From: Micromonospora sp. WMMD1082 | GTDB lineage: Bacteria; Actinomycetota; Actinomycetes; Mycobacteriales; Micromonosporaceae | NCBI RefSeq assembly: GCF_029626175.1 | Contig: NZ_JARUBM010000002.1 | Span: forward strand, 5,411,001-5,475,000 | DNA length: 64,000 nucleotides | Direction of reading: 5' to 3' | Shown here: positions 23,668 through 33,619 of the stretch, piece by piece | Layout of the letters: the number at the start of each line of letters is the position of its first letter | How positions within the stretch are numbered: the stretch's first letter is position 1 | The notes under the pieces: generated by a model | Told to the model about the DNA's origin: nothing | The model's input: the letters and a program-made list of their open reading frames with translations, nothing else | The model's database searches: none | Translations under genes and position numbers: made by a program

Positions 23668-25217
23668 CCCTCCCGCCCCGGGTGATCGTCGCCGCGCCCG
23701 CCTCCGGGCAGGGCAAGACGACGGTGGCCACCGGCCTGATGGCGGCGCTGCGGCGGCGCGGCCTCACCGTCAGCGGCCACAAGGTCGGCCCCGACTACAT
23801 CGACCCCGGCTATCACGAGCTGGCCACCGGCCGTCGCGGTCGCAACCTCGACCCCTTCCTCCAGGGCGAGCAGCGGATCCTGCCACTGCTGCGGCACGGC
23901 GCCACCACCGGCGCACCCGCCGACCTCGCCGTCATCGAGGGCGTGATGGGCCTGCTCGACGGCGCCATCGGCCGGGCCGGCTTCGCCTCCACCGCACACG
24001 TGGCCCGGCTGACCCGTACCCCCGTGCTGCTCGTGGTGGACGTCTCCGGCGCCTCGCGCAGCGTCGCCGCGCTGGTGCACGGCTTCGCCAGCTTCGACCC
24101 GCAGCTCTCCGTCGCCGGGGTGATCCTCAACAAGGTCGGCTCGCCGACCCACGAGACGGAGATCCGGGAGGCGCTCGCCGGCACCGGCGTCCCGGTGCTC
24201 GGCGCGCTGCGCCGCGATCCGACGCTGGACACCCCGAGCCGCCACCTCGGCCTGGTGCCGGCCGCCGAGCGGGTCGCCGCCGCGCGGCGTACGGTCGACG
24301 CGCTCGCCGCGCACATCGCCGCCGGCGTCGACCTCGACGCGGTGGTCGCGGTCGCCCACCAGGCGCCCGCGCTGCCCGGCCCCGCGTGGGATCCCGCCGC
24401 CGCGCTGGACGGCCTGACCGTCGACGCGACCGTCGCGGTCGCGTCGGGCTCGGCGTTCACCTTCCGGTACGCCGAAACCGACGACCTGCTCGCCGCCGCC
24501 GGCCTCCACCTGGCCCCCGTCGACCCGCTGCATCATCCAGGGTTGCCCGACGGCACCGCCGGGCTCTATCTCGGCGGCGGCTTCCCCGAGATGTACGCCG
24601 GCACGCTGGCGGAGAACGCGCCGCTGCGCCGGGCGGTGGCCGCCGCCGCCACCGCCGGCCTACCGGTCGTGGCCGAGTGCGCCGGACTGCTCTACCTCGC
24701 ACAGGATCTCGACGGCGCGGCGATGGCCGGCGTGCTACCCGTGCGCGCCCGGATGACCGACCGGCTGACGCTCGGCTACCGCGAGGCCCGCGCCGCCACC
24801 GCCAGCGCCATCGCCGACCTCGACGCCCCGGTCACCGGCCACGAGTTCCACCGCACCCGGATCGACCCCCCGCCCGGTGCCGCGCTCGGCGGACCAGCCG
24901 ACGCCACGCCAGCCGACCTCCCGCCAGCCGACCTCCCGCCTGGCGGGCGACCCGGCGTGGCACCGGCCTGGCGTTTCCGCCCCCGCCCGTCGGCGGCGCA
25001 CGGCGTCGCCGCGCCGACCCTGGACGGCATCGTCGCCGGCCCGGACGGCACCGTGCACGCCTCCTACCTGCACGTGCACTGGGCCGGACATCCGCACCTG
25101 GCCGCCCGATTCGCCGCCGCCGCGCACCGGCACGCCACCGGATCGGCGCCCCCCACCCCTCGCCCGGCCGTCTCGCCGCGCCACCCCACCCCGACCCCCG
25201 GCAACCTCCCGGCCTAG
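23661..25217 (+). CDS. cobB: cobyrinic acid a,c-diamide synthase
   Basis: Glutamine-dependent amidation of the a and c side chains of hydrogenobyrinic acid (518 residues). DTBS-like ATPase domain with P-loop PASGQGKTTVATG (about 12-24) and KVGPDYIDPGYH; C-terminal GATase domain with the nucleophile C340 in VAECAGLLYLAQ, ending with the family YLHVHW. Inside the GATase part, about residues 416-440, is a low-complexity insert with two ADLPP repeats, and the last 25 residues are Pro/Thr-rich. ATG overlaps cobO by 7 bases; the GTG one codon later gives a 4-base GTGA overlap and is equally possible. Confidence 0.94.
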   Translation: MVTLPPRVIVAAPASGQGKTTVATGLMAALRRRGLTVSGHKVGPDYIDPGYHELATGRRGRNLDPFLQGEQRILPLLRHGATTGAPADLAVIEGVMGLLDGAIGRAGFASTAHVARLTRTPVLLVVDVSGASRSVAALVHGFASFDPQLSVAGVILNKVGSPTHETEIREALAGTGVPVLGALRRDPTLDTPSRHLGLVPAAERVAAARRTVDALAAHIAAGVDLDAVVAVAHQAPALPGPAWDPAAALDGLTVDATVAVASGSAFTFRYAETDDLLAAAGLHLAPVDPLHHPGLPDGTAGLYLGGGFPEMYAGTLAENAPLRRAVAAAATAGLPVVAECAGLLYLAQDLDGAAMAGVLPVRARMTDRLTLGYREARAATASAIADLDAPVTGHEFHRTRIDPPPGAALGGPADATPADLPPADLPPGGRPGVAPAWRFRPRPSAAHGVAAPTLDGIVAGPDGTVHASYLHVHWAGHPHLAARFAAAAHRHATGSAPPTPRPAVSPRHPTPTPGNLPA

Positions 25218-25302
25218 CTGCCGGCCCCCGGGCCGAGGAAGCGGTCACGGTTCGCGGCAACTCGGGCCATCGCGCCGCCGGGAAGGCCCCACTTGCCGCA
25301 TG

Positions 25303-25806
25303 TCATGACCTCGCTGGATAGACGAGCCCACCTGCCGGCCCGTCGGGAAGGTACACCGGAGCGCGTCCGGCACGAGCCCGTATCGCGGCGGGTACCCGTG
25401 GGGCGACATTGGCGGGAAGGAGGGTTTCGGCTCGCTCCGGCGGTACGAAGGCCATCCTCTCCAGTTCCTGACCAGGCAGGCTCATCCTGTCGAGCCCGCC
25501 GATCGTGCCGCAGTCGAAGGTGAAGTGGACGAGGGCGCGGGGACGTGGCCCGGTCGGAGGCGACCAGTCCAGCACCAGTAGATCGCCCACGGCGATGGAG
25601 ATGCCCAATTCCTCGTGTACCTCACGGGCGCAGGCCTGGTGCGGATATTCCTCCGTCTCCACGTAGCCGCCGGGGAAGGCCCAGTGATCGCGGTATGTGG
25701 GCTTGACGAGTAGGACGTCCCCAGCCGGGTCGGTGATGAAGGCGGCTGCGGCGGCGTAGAAGGCCGGCAGGTTGGCGTACCAGATGGCGGGTTCCGTCCA
25801 GGTCAC
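25303..25806 (-). CDS. NUDIX hydrolase
   Basis: Protein of 167 residues with an intact Nudix box: G47-x5-E53-x7-R61-E62-V-x-E-E-x-G-I. It hydrolyses a nucleoside diphosphate linked to another group; substrate unknown. It lies on the opposite strand between cobB and the cobN hairpin and has no clear link to cobalamin synthesis. ATG start. Confidence 0.9.
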   Translation of the reverse strand: MTWTEPAIWYANLPAFYAAAAAFITDPAGDVLLVKPTYRDHWAFPGGYVETEEYPHQACAREVHEELGISIAVGDLLVLDWSPPTGPRPRALVHFTFDCGTIGGLDRMSLPGQELERMAFVPPERAETLLPANVAPRVPAAIRARAGRAPVYLPDGPAGGLVYPARS

Positions 25807-26060
25807 GCCGGTGACGCTAGTCGACTGGTACCGACATGTTCGCCGGCTATGCGCGCTGGGGCCTGCTCCCGAGACGTCGGAGCAGGTCGGCTACCTGAGG
25901 CACCGCCTGGTACGGATCGAGCGCGGCGGCGAGCTCGCGGATGCGGTCGTCGGGGCGTACTCTCCTCGCCGAGATCGCCCGGGGGCGGCCCGCACCGGCC
26001 GGCGTGGCCCGCTGGCCACGTTGGTCGGCCTCACCCGGTGAGGGATGGTCAGTCCCTCCG
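25807..26060. other. intergenic stretch, no supported gene
   Basis: No complete gene is supported. On the minus strand about 25847-25960 encodes a plausible helical fragment (DRIRELAAALDPYQAVPQ then VADLLRRLG) without a start codon, which may be the remnant of a lost gene. A small hairpin CCTCACC-C-GGTGAGG lies at about 26030-26045. Confidence 0.3.
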
Positions 26061-26114
26061 GGTGTTTGGGTGCGTTTCTTGCTGCCAGGGCAACAAGAAA
26101 CGCACCCAAACACC
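26061..26114. terminator. long near-perfect hairpin after cobN
   Basis: A 21-bp perfect inverted repeat (GGTGTTTGGGTGCGTTTCTTG and complement) whose inner part also pairs with one mismatch, giving nearly 26 paired bases around a 2-base loop. It lies 25 bases after the cobN stop and is notably less GC-rich than its surroundings. It is probably the cobN terminator and works in both orientations. Confidence 0.8.
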
Positions 26115-26139
26115 GATGCCGTGAAACCCCGGCACGGGG

Positions 26140-29100
26140 TCAGCCGGCGTCCTCCAGGTCGCCCTCCACCTCCAGATACGCCTGCCGCAGCGCGTCCAGC
26201 AGGGCCGGGTCGGGCTTGGCCCAGAGGCCCCGGTCGGCGGCCTCGCTGAGCCGCTCGACGATGCCGCGCATGGCCCACGGGTTGGACCGGCGCAGGAACT
26301 GCTGGTTCTCCGGGTCCAGGACGTAGCTTCGGGCGAGCTGCTCGTACATCCAGTCGGTGACCACCCCGGCGGTGGCGTCGTAGCCGAAGAGGTAGTCCAC
26401 GGTGGCGGTCATCTCGAACGCGCCCTTGTAGCCGTGTCGCCGCATCGCGGCGAGCCAGCGCGGGTTGACCACCCGGGCCCGGAACACCCGCGCGGTCTCC
26501 TCGGTCAGCGACCGGGTCCGCGTCGCGTCCGGGGTGGTGCTGTCGCCGATGTACGCGCGTGGCGCCTGCCCGGTCAGCGCCCGGACCGTGGCGATCATCC
26601 CGCCGTGGTACTGGAAGTAGTCGTCGGAGTCGGCGATGTCGTGCTCGCGGGTGTCGGTGTTCTTCGCCGCCACCGCGATCCGCCGGTACGCCGACTCCAT
26701 GTCGTCGCGGGCCGGCCGCCCGTCCAGGCCACGGCCGTAGGCGAAGCCACCCCAGACCGTGTAGACCTCCGCCAGGTCGGCGTCGTCGCGCCAGTTGCCG
26801 CTGTCGATCAGCGGCAGCAGCCCGGCACCGTACGCCCCGGGCTTGGAGCCGAAGATGCGGGTGGTGGCGCGGCGGTCGTCGCCGTGCCGGGCGGTGTCGG
26901 CGCGGGCGTGCGCGGCGAGGTAGTTCTTCTCGTCGGGCTCGTCGAGGGCGGCGACGGCGCGGATCGCGTCGTCCAGCAGCAGCACCACGTGCGGGAAGGC
27001 GTCCCGGAAGAAGCCGCTGATCCGCAGCGTGACGTCGATGCGGGGCCGGCCCAGGTCGGCCAGCGGGACGATCTCGAAGCCGGTGACCCGCCGGGACGCG
27101 GGATCCCAGGTGGGCTGGGCCCCGATGAGGGCCAGCACCTCGGCGATGTCGTCACCGGCGGTACGCATCGCCGAGGTGCCCCAGGCCGACAGGCCGACCG
27201 AGCGGGGCCAGTCGCCGGTGTCCCGCCGGTAGCGCTCCAGCAGCGAGGTGGCCATCGCCTGCCCGGTCTCCCAGGCCAGCCGGCTCGGGATCGCCTTCGG
27301 GTCGACGGTGTAGAAGTTGCGACCGGTCGGCAGCACGTTGACCAGCCCGCGCAGCGGCGAGCCGCTCGGTCCGGCGGGCACGTAGCCGCCGTCGAGGGCG
27401 TGCAGTACCGCGTCGAGTTCCCCGGTGGTGCCGGCCAGCCGGGGCGCGACCTCGGTGGCGGCGAAGGTGAGCACCCGGCGTACGGCGGCGGCGTGCGGGT
27501 GGTCGGCGCCGAGCACCTCGGCGCTGACCGGGTCGACGGCCTCGGCCGCCCAGTCGCGGTGCTCCATCGCCTCGGCCAGCCGGCGGGCCACCGCCTCGAT
27601 CCGGTCCACCTCGGCGGTCTGCTCGGCCGCGCTTTCGTCGAGGCCGAGCGCGGTGCGCAGCCCGGGTACGGCGTCGGACCGCCCGCCGAAGACCTGACGG
27701 GCGCGCAGGATCGCCAGCATCAGGTTGACCCGGGCCTCGCCGGTGGGGGCGTGGCCGAGCACGTGCAGCCCGTCGCGGATCTGGGCGTCCTTGACCTCGC
27801 AGAGCCACCCGTCGACGTGCAGCAGGAAGTCGTCGAACTCGGCGTCGTGCGGTCGCTGGTCCAGCCCGAGGTCGTGGTCGAGCCGCGCGGCCTGGATGAG
27901 CGTCCAGATCTGCCCCCGTACGGCGGGCAGCTTGGCCGGGTCCATGGTGGCGATGGTGGCGTGCTCGTCGAGCAACTGCTCCAGCCGGGCGATGTCGCCG
28001 TAGCTCTCCGCCCGCGCCATCGGCGGCACCAGGTGGTCGACGATGGTGGCGTGCGCCCGACGCTTGGCCTGCGCGCCCTCGCCCGGGTCGTTGACCAGGA
28101 AGGGGTAGACCAGCGGCAGCTCGCCGAGGACCGCGTCCGGGCCGCAGCTCGCGGAGAGACCGAGGTTCTTGCCGGGCAGCCACTCCAACGACCCGTGCTT
28201 GCCCAGGTGGACCACGGCGTGCGCGCCGAACTCCTCGTCCAGCCACCGGTACGCGGCCAGGTAGTGGTGCGTCGGCGGCAGGTCCGGGTCGTGGTAGATG
28301 GCCACCGGGTTCTCCCCGAACCCCCGGGGCGGCTGGATCATCAGCAGCACGTTCCCGGCGTGCAGGCCGGCGAGCACGATCTCGCCGTCGGCGTCGGTGG
28401 ACCGGTCGACGAAGAGTTCACCCGGTGGCGGTCCCCAGTGCCCGGTCATCGCCTCGCGCAGCTCCGCCGGGAGCGCGTCGAACCAGCGGCGGTAGGTGGC
28501 CGCCGGCACGCGTACCGGATTGCCGGCCAGCTTCTCCTCGGTGAGCCACTCCGGGTCCTGCCCACCGGCGGCGATCAGGGCGTGGATGAGGCGGTCGCCG
28601 TCGGCGTCCTCTCCGTCGCCGCCGGGCACCAGGCCGGGCAGCGCGTCGGCCCCCTCGACCGGCCCCACGTCGTAGCCCCGCTCGCGCAGCGCCCGCAGCA
28701 GCCGTACCGCGCTGGCCGGGGTGTCCAGGCCGACCGCGTTGCCGACCCGGGCGTGCTTGGTCGGGTACGCCGACAGCACCACCGCGATCCGCCGCTCGGC
28801 CGGCGGGACGTGCCGCAGCCGGGCGTGCCGCACCGCGATACCGGCGACCCGTCGGGCGCGTTCCGGGTCGGCGACGTAGTGCGGCAGGCCGTCCGCGTCG
28901 GTTTCCTTGAACGAGAACGGCACGGTGATCAGCCGCCCGTCGAACTCCGGCACCGCCACCTGGGTGGCCGCGTCCAGCGGGCTGAGCCCGTCGTCGCTGT
29001 CGGCCCAGCTCGCCCGGTCCTGGGTCAGCGCCAGCGCCTGGAGGACGGGCACGTCCAGCGCGGCCAGCGCGCCCACGTCCCACGACTCGTCGGCCTCGCC

Positions 29101-29778
29101 GGCGGAGGCCTCCGCCGGCCGGGTTCCCCCCGCGGCGAGGACCGTGACCAGCAGCGTGTCGGCGCGGCCAAGAGTCGCCAACAGCTCCGGATCGGGGGTA
29201 CGCAGGCTCGCGCAGAACACCGGCAGCGGCACACCACCGGCCTCCTCGACCGCCCCGCAGAGCGCCGTCACGAAGGCGGTGTTGCCGCTGAGCTGGTGCG
29301 CCCGGTAGTAGAGGATCCCCACCGTCGGGCCGGTCACCGTCGACGCCGGTCGCGGCATCACCCCCCAGCTGGGCTGCTCGGCCGGGGCCGCGAAGCCGTG
29401 GCCGGTGAGCAGCACCGTGTCGCTGAGGAAGGCGTGCAGCTCGCGGAGGTTGTCCGGCCCGCCCTGGGCCAGGTAGGCGTGTGCCTGCGCGGCGATGCCC
29501 CGGGGCACGGTGGAGCGGGCCATCAGGTCCGCGTCGGGCAGTTGCTCGCCGCCGAGGGCGACCACCGGCAGGTTGCCGGCGAGCAGCGTGTCCAGGCCGC
29601 GCTGCCACATCCGGTAGCCGCCGAGGATGCGGACCACCACGAGATCGACGCCGGCGAGCAGGTCGGCCAGCGCCTCCGGTTCCTCGCCGACGCGTGCCGG
29701 GTTGGCCAGCCGGTACGCGGCACCGCTGGCGCGGGCGCTGAGCAGGTCTGTGTCCGATGTGGACAGCAAGAGGATCAT
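26140..29778 (-). CDS. cobN: cobaltochelatase subunit CobN
   Basis: Large catalytic subunit (1212 residues) that inserts cobalt into hydrogenobyrinate a,c-diamide with ATP hydrolysis by the ChlI-ChlD-type partner encoded 3 kb away. Family signatures are seen along the whole length: ILGGYRMWQRGLD, YPTKHARVGNAVGLDTP, HLGKHGSLEWLPGKNLGLS, LPTGRNFYTVDPKAIPSRLAWE, and FGYDATAGVVTDWMYEQL. The ATG at MILLLSTSD is chosen because homologues begin this way; the frame continues 52 codons upstream through the riboswitch. It is the only gene of its transcript. Confidence 0.95.
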   Translation of the reverse strand: MILLLSTSDTDLLSARASGAAYRLANPARVGEEPEALADLLAGVDLVVVRILGGYRMWQRGLDTLLAGNLPVVALGGEQLPDADLMARSTVPRGIAAQAHAYLAQGGPDNLRELHAFLSDTVLLTGHGFAAPAEQPSWGVMPRPASTVTGPTVGILYYRAHQLSGNTAFVTALCGAVEEAGGVPLPVFCASLRTPDPELLATLGRADTLLVTVLAAGGTRPAEASAGEADESWDVGALAALDVPVLQALALTQDRASWADSDDGLSPLDAATQVAVPEFDGRLITVPFSFKETDADGLPHYVADPERARRVAGIAVRHARLRHVPPAERRIAVVLSAYPTKHARVGNAVGLDTPASAVRLLRALRERGYDVGPVEGADALPGLVPGGDGEDADGDRLIHALIAAGGQDPEWLTEEKLAGNPVRVPAATYRRWFDALPAELREAMTGHWGPPPGELFVDRSTDADGEIVLAGLHAGNVLLMIQPPRGFGENPVAIYHDPDLPPTHHYLAAYRWLDEEFGAHAVVHLGKHGSLEWLPGKNLGLSASCGPDAVLGELPLVYPFLVNDPGEGAQAKRRAHATIVDHLVPPMARAESYGDIARLEQLLDEHATIATMDPAKLPAVRGQIWTLIQAARLDHDLGLDQRPHDAEFDDFLLHVDGWLCEVKDAQIRDGLHVLGHAPTGEARVNLMLAILRARQVFGGRSDAVPGLRTALGLDESAAEQTAEVDRIEAVARRLAEAMEHRDWAAEAVDPVSAEVLGADHPHAAAVRRVLTFAATEVAPRLAGTTGELDAVLHALDGGYVPAGPSGSPLRGLVNVLPTGRNFYTVDPKAIPSRLAWETGQAMATSLLERYRRDTGDWPRSVGLSAWGTSAMRTAGDDIAEVLALIGAQPTWDPASRRVTGFEIVPLADLGRPRIDVTLRISGFFRDAFPHVVLLLDDAIRAVAALDEPDEKNYLAAHARADTARHGDDRRATTRIFGSKPGAYGAGLLPLIDSGNWRDDADLAEVYTVWGGFAYGRGLDGRPARDDMESAYRRIAVAAKNTDTREHDIADSDDYFQYHGGMIATVRALTGQAPRAYIGDSTTPDATRTRSLTEETARVFRARVVNPRWLAAMRRHGYKGAFEMTATVDYLFGYDATAGVVTDWMYEQLARSYVLDPENQQFLRRSNPWAMRGIVERLSEAADRGLWAKPDPALLDALRQAYLEVEGDLEDAG

Positions 29779-29837
29779 GCGGTCACCAGACCGGCCATGG
29801 TCGACTCCTCCCCGGGTCCGCGCCCGTGGTCGTCGGT

Positions 29838-29945
29838 CGCGGCCGACCGGAGTGTCTGGCTCCCGAGCCGGCGCGCGGGCGCCGGATCGGTGACAGTGGC
29901 GGGACCGCCCCGGACTCGCACCGGGTTCCTCCACGCCGACCGCGT
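29838..29945 (-). promoter_or_regulatory. cobalamin riboswitch upstream of cobN
   Basis: On the minus strand the region reads GGAACCCGGTGCGAGTCCGG, then GGTCCCGCCACTGTCACCG and GGGAGCCAGACACTC, the standard short actinobacterial B12 element. About 60 bases separate it from cobN. Directly upstream (29954-29977) is a 10-bp hairpin TCTCGGCGCG-AAAC-CGCGCCGAGA that sits between this element and the divergent cobG start. Confidence 0.92.
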
Positions 29946-29998
29946 GATGCTGATCTCGGCGCGAAACCGCGCCGAGAGCCCGACTCTACGATGGCGAG

Positions 29999-31369
29999 GT
30001 GTCCGCTGTCTCCTCCCCGTCGGGTCGTCCGGGGGACGACCGGTGCCCGGGGCTGCTGCGGGCCCACCAGGCCGCCGACGGGCTGCTGGTGCGGGTCCGG
30101 ATACCCGGCGGCCAACTGGGCGTGCCGCAGCTGCGCCGCCTGGCCGAGGCCGCCCGGCGCTACGCGGACGGCACCCTGGAGCTGACCTCACGGGGGAACG
30201 TGCAGCTGCGCGGCATCCCCGACCTCCGCACCGTCGACCGGGTCGCCACCGTCCTGGTGGAATCGGGGCTGCTGCCCAGCGCCAGCCACGAGCGGGTCCG
30301 CAACATCGTCGCCTCGCCCCTGAGCGGCCTGGACCGGCGCGGGCACGCTGACGTCCGTCCCGTCGTGGCGGCCGTCGACGCGGCGCTGTGTGCCGCCGCC
30401 GACCTCGCCGACCTCAGCGGCCGTTTCCTGGTCGCCCTCGACGACGGCCGGGGCGACGTCACCGGGCTCGGCGCCGATCTCTGCTGGACGGCCGACACCG
30501 GCGCGCTGCTGGTGGCCGGGCGGGATCTCGGGCTGCGGGCCAATGCTGGCGAGGTCGCCGACGCGGTGGTCACTGCGGCCCGGGCGTTCCTGCGCCAGCG
30601 TGCCGACCGGCGGGACGTCTGGCGCATCGCCGACCTGCCGCAGGCGTCTCCGGCGATCGTCGCCGCGCTGCGCGGCCCGCACACCCACCCGGCCACCGCC
30701 TCCCACGTCGCGCCGCCAGAGCCCGCGCCGCCGCCGCACCCTGGGCCGCCGGCCGCCGCGCCGTCGCACGCCGCGCCGCCCCGCGTCGTGCCGCCACAGG
30801 CCGCGCCGCCCCCCGTCGGCCCGTATCCGGATGGTTTCGTGGTCGCGGCGGCGCGGTTGGGCCGGCTCACCGCCGGGCAGGCCGACGCCGTGGCGGCGCT
30901 GGCGTGCGCGTCCGTGGTGGTGGTGACCCCGTGGCGCACGCTCGTGGTGAGCGGACCACCCGAGGCGGCGGCGCTCCGGCTGGCCGAGGCCGGCCTCGTC
31001 GTCGATCCGGCGTCGCCGTGGGTCGGGGTGACCGCCTGCGCGGGCCGGCCCGGCTGTGGCAGCGCCCTGGCCGACGTCCGCGCCGACGCCACCGCCGCCC
31101 TGACCGTCGCCGCACCGCCCGCCGCGAATGCGCCTGCCGCCGGGGCGCTCGCCGCCGACGCACCGCCCGCCGTCGGGCCGTCCGCCGAGGTGCCCGCTGC
31201 CGATGCGCTGCCGCTGCACTGGGCCGGGTGCGACCGCTGCTGCGGGCGACCTGCCGGTCCGGCCGTCCTCGCCGTGGCCACCGGCGCCGGTTACCGTGTC
31301 GCGAGCCCACGGGGGGACCACCACGGCCCGCTGGCCGAGCGGGTCGCACAGGCACGGAGACCATCATGA
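29999..31369 (+). CDS. cobG: precorrin-3B synthase
   Basis: Oxygen-dependent monooxygenase (456 residues) that hydroxylates C20 of precorrin-3A and forms the ring-A lactone, the O2-requiring step that defines the aerobic pathway. It has the sulfite/nitrite-reductase half-domain fold ([27 protein letters not shown]). The [4Fe-4S] ligands appear as C347-x5-C353 and C411-x3-C415. Two Ala/Pro-rich low-complexity inserts are present: about 240-280, and 362-398, the second lying between the two Cys pairs. GTG start; divergent from cobN. The stop overlaps a short downstream frame as ATGA. Confidence 0.92.
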   Translation: MSAVSSPSGRPGDDRCPGLLRAHQAADGLLVRVRIPGGQLGVPQLRRLAEAARRYADGTLELTSRGNVQLRGIPDLRTVDRVATVLVESGLLPSASHERVRNIVASPLSGLDRRGHADVRPVVAAVDAALCAAADLADLSGRFLVALDDGRGDVTGLGADLCWTADTGALLVAGRDLGLRANAGEVADAVVTAARAFLRQRADRRDVWRIADLPQASPAIVAALRGPHTHPATASHVAPPEPAPPPHPGPPAAAPSHAAPPRVVPPQAAPPPVGPYPDGFVVAAARLGRLTAGQADAVAALACASVVVVTPWRTLVVSGPPEAAALRLAEAGLVVDPASPWVGVTACAGRPGCGSALADVRADATAALTVAAPPAANAPAAGALAADAPPAVGPSAEVPAADALPLHWAGCDRCCGRPAGPAVLAVATGAGYRVASPRGDHHGPLAERVAQARRPS

Positions 31370-31476
31370 GCGAACGGTGCGGGAGTGCCGGCATGAGCGA
31401 GCGGAGCGAGCGAATCGTCAGGCTCTGTGCGGGTGTGCCTCATGGCGGCGCGGAGCGAAGCGGAGTGCCGGCATGA
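31366..31476 (+). CDS. possible 36-codon bridging ORF between cobG and cobH
   Basis: A short frame starting at the ATG that overlaps the cobG stop (ATGA) and ending at a TGA that overlaps the cobH start (ATGA). A second in-frame ATG at codon 10 has its own GGAG site. The product would be MSERCGSAG then [19 protein letters not shown] and AERSGVPA, basic and Ser/Arg-rich, resembling no known domain. Its DNA is made of short repeats (GGAGTGCCGGCATGAGC twice, and GAGCGAGCGGAGCGAGCGAA). It may only serve to carry ribosomes from cobG to cobH, or may be chance. Confidence 0.35.
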   Translation: MSERCGSAGMSERSERIVRLCAGVPHGGAERSGVPA

Positions 31477-32102
31477 GCTACGACTATGTCCGTGACGGTG
31501 CCGAGATCTACCGCCGTTCGTTCGCCACCATCCGCGCCGAGGCCGACCTGTCCCGGTTCCCCGTTGACGTGTCCCGGGTGGTGGTCCGGATGATCCACGC
31601 CTGTGGCATGGTCGACCTGGTCGACGACGTGGAGGCGCACCCCGAGGTGGTCGCCGCCGGTCATGCGGCGCTCAGGGCCGGTGCGCCGGTGCTGTGCGAC
31701 GCGGCGATGGTCGCCGCCGGGGTGACCCGCGCCCGGCTGCCCGCCGGCAACGAGGTGCTCTGCACGCTGCGCGACCCGGCGGTGCCGGAGCTGGCCCGGC
31801 GGCGGGGTACCACCCGCAGCGCCGCGGCGATGGAGCTGTGGGGGGAGCGGCTCGACGGGGCGGTGGTGGCGATCGGCAATGCTCCCACGTCGCTGTTCCG
31901 ACTGCTGGAGATGATCGATTCCGGTCTCGGGCGGCCGGCGGCCGTGGTCGGTGTGCCGGTCGGGTTCATCGGCGCGGCCGAGTCCAAGCGGGCCCTCGCC
32001 GGGCACCCGGCCGGCATCCCGTACCTGGTCGTTCACGGGCGTCGCGGCGGCAGCGCCGTCACCGCGGCGGCGGTGAACGGCATCGCGAGCGAGGTGGAGT
32101 GA
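31473..32102 (+). CDS. cobH: precorrin-8X methylmutase
   Basis: Moves the C11 methyl group to C12, making hydrogenobyrinic acid (209 residues). The catalytic His is H42 in [32 protein letters not shown] and [14 protein letters not shown] are family hallmarks. ATG follows GGAG with eight bases spacing; the start overlaps a short upstream frame and the stop overlaps cobIJ as GTGA. Confidence 0.96.
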   Translation: MSYDYVRDGAEIYRRSFATIRAEADLSRFPVDVSRVVVRMIHACGMVDLVDDVEAHPEVVAAGHAALRAGAPVLCDAAMVAAGVTRARLPAGNEVLCTLRDPAVPELARRRGTTRSAAAMELWGERLDGAVVAIGNAPTSLFRLLEMIDSGLGRPAAVVGVPVGFIGAAESKRALAGHPAGIPYLVVHGRRGGSAVTAAAVNGIASEVE

Positions 32103-33619
32103 CGTTGACGCAACCGGGCACCCTCTACGGCGTCGGTGTCGGCCCCGGCGACCCGGAACTGCTCACGGTCAAGGCCGCCCGGCTGATCGCCGAGGTCGAC
32201 GTGATCGCCTACTACTCGGCCCGGCACGGCCGCAGCATCGCCCGGTCCATCGTCGCCGGGCTGCTGCGCGAACACCACCGCCACGAGCCGTTGGTGTACC
32301 CGGTCACCACCGAGGGCACCGATGATCCGGCCGGCTACGAGGGGGTCATCCGCCAGTTCTACGACGACAGCGCGCAGCGGCTGGCCGCCCACCTCGCCGC
32401 CGGGCGGGACGTCGTGGTGCTCTGCGCCGGCGACCCGATGTTCTACGGCTCCTACATGTACCTGCACGAACGCCTCGCGCACCGGTTCCCGGCCGAGGTC
32501 GTGCCCGGCGTCACCTCGGTCAGCGCCGCCTCCGCCGTGCTCGGCCGGCCGCTGGTCGAACGCGACGAGGTGCTGACCGTCCTGCCCGGCACGCTGCCCG
32601 CCGAGGAACTGGCCCGCCGGCTCGCCGACACCGACGCCGCCGCCGTGCTCAAGCTGGGCCGGACCTTCGACAACGTCCGGGCCGCCGTCGCCGACGCCGG
32701 CCGGCTGCCCGAGACGTGGTACGTGGAGCGGGCCACCTCCGCGAAGGGCCGGCAGGCACCCATGGCCGAGGTGTCGGCGGACGAGGTGCCGTACTTCTCC
32801 CTGGCCCTGCTGCCCAGCCCGACCAGCGCGGTCGCCCGGGACGCGTCGCCGGCCCCGGTTGCCGGGCGGGTTGGGGAGGTCGCGGTCGTCGGCCTCGGCC
32901 CGGCCGGGCCCCGGTGGCTCACCCCGGAGGCGGCGCGGGCGCTGCGCGAGGCCGAGCACCTGGTCGGCTACGGGCCCTACGTCGACCGGGTGCCGGTGCG
33001 TCCCGGCCAGCAGCGGCACACCTCCGGCAACCAGGTGGAGACGGACCGGGCCGCCCATGCCCTGGAGTTGGCGCTCACCGGAGCCCGGGTGGCGGTCGTC
33101 TCCTCCGGCGATCCCGGGGTCTTCGCGATGGCCAGCGCGGTCTACGAGGTGGCCACCGCCGAGGCCCGCTTCTCGGACGTACCGGTGCGGGTGCTGCCCG
33201 GCCTCACCGCGGCGCAGGCCGCGGCGAGCCGGATCGGCGCGCCGCTCGGGCACGACTTCGCGGTGCTGTCCCTCTCCGATCGGCTCAAGCCCTGGCCGGT
33301 GGTCGAGGCCCGCCTCGCGGCCGCCGCTGCGGCCGACCTGGTCCTCGCCCTCTACAACCCGGCCTCGGCCAGCCGCCGCTGGCAGGTCGGCGCGGCCCGC
33401 GACGTGCTGGCGCGTCACCGTGACCCGAAGACGCCCGTGGTGGTCGCCCGCGACGTCGGTCGGCCGGGCGAGACGATCACCGTCACCACCCTGACCGACC
33501 TCGACCCCGACACGGTGGACATGCGCTGCCTGCTGATCGTCGGCTCGTCGACGACCCAGGTCAGCACCAGGGGCGACGGATCCGTGGCGGTGTGGACGCC
33601 GCGCAGCTACCCCGGCTGA
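32099..33619 (+). CDS. cobIJ: CobI-CobJ fusion: precorrin-2 C20- and precorrin-3B C17-methyltransferase
   Basis: Bifunctional protein of 506 residues. The CobI half (about 1-245: [48 protein letters not shown]) makes precorrin-3A from precorrin-2. The CobJ half (about 260-506: [47 protein letters not shown]) methylates C17 of precorrin-3B with ring contraction, so the two halves act before and after CobG. The fusion is common in actinomycetes. The GTG start overlaps the cobH stop (GTGA). Its 3' end overlaps the convergent cobK gene by 13 bases. Confidence 0.95.
   Translation: MTLTQPGTLYGVGVGPGDPELLTVKAARLIAEVDVIAYYSARHGRSIARSIVAGLLREHHRHEPLVYPVTTEGTDDPAGYEGVIRQFYDDSAQRLAAHLAAGRDVVVLCAGDPMFYGSYMYLHERLAHRFPAEVVPGVTSVSAASAVLGRPLVERDEVLTVLPGTLPAEELARRLADTDAAAVLKLGRTFDNVRAAVADAGRLPETWYVERATSAKGRQAPMAEVSADEVPYFSLALLPSPTSAVARDASPAPVAGRVGEVAVVGLGPAGPRWLTPEAARALREAEHLVGYGPYVDRVPVRPGQQRHTSGNQVETDRAAHALELALTGARVAVVSSGDPGVFAMASAVYEVATAEARFSDVPVRVLPGLTAAQAAASRIGAPLGHDFAVLSLSDRLKPWPVVEARLAAAAAADLVLALYNPASASRRWQVGAARDVLARHRDPKTPVVVARDVGRPGETITVTTLTDLDPDTVDMRCLLIVGSSTTQVSTRGDGSVAVWTPRSYPG

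Noticed and set aside
26061..26114. Possible CRISPR repeat or small-RNA gene
   Set aside because: Single inverted repeat without spacers or repeated units; better explained as a terminator-like hairpin.
26434..30351. Plus-strand open frame of about 1300 codons opposite cobN
   Set aside because: Shadow of cobN; no start signal and low-complexity translation.
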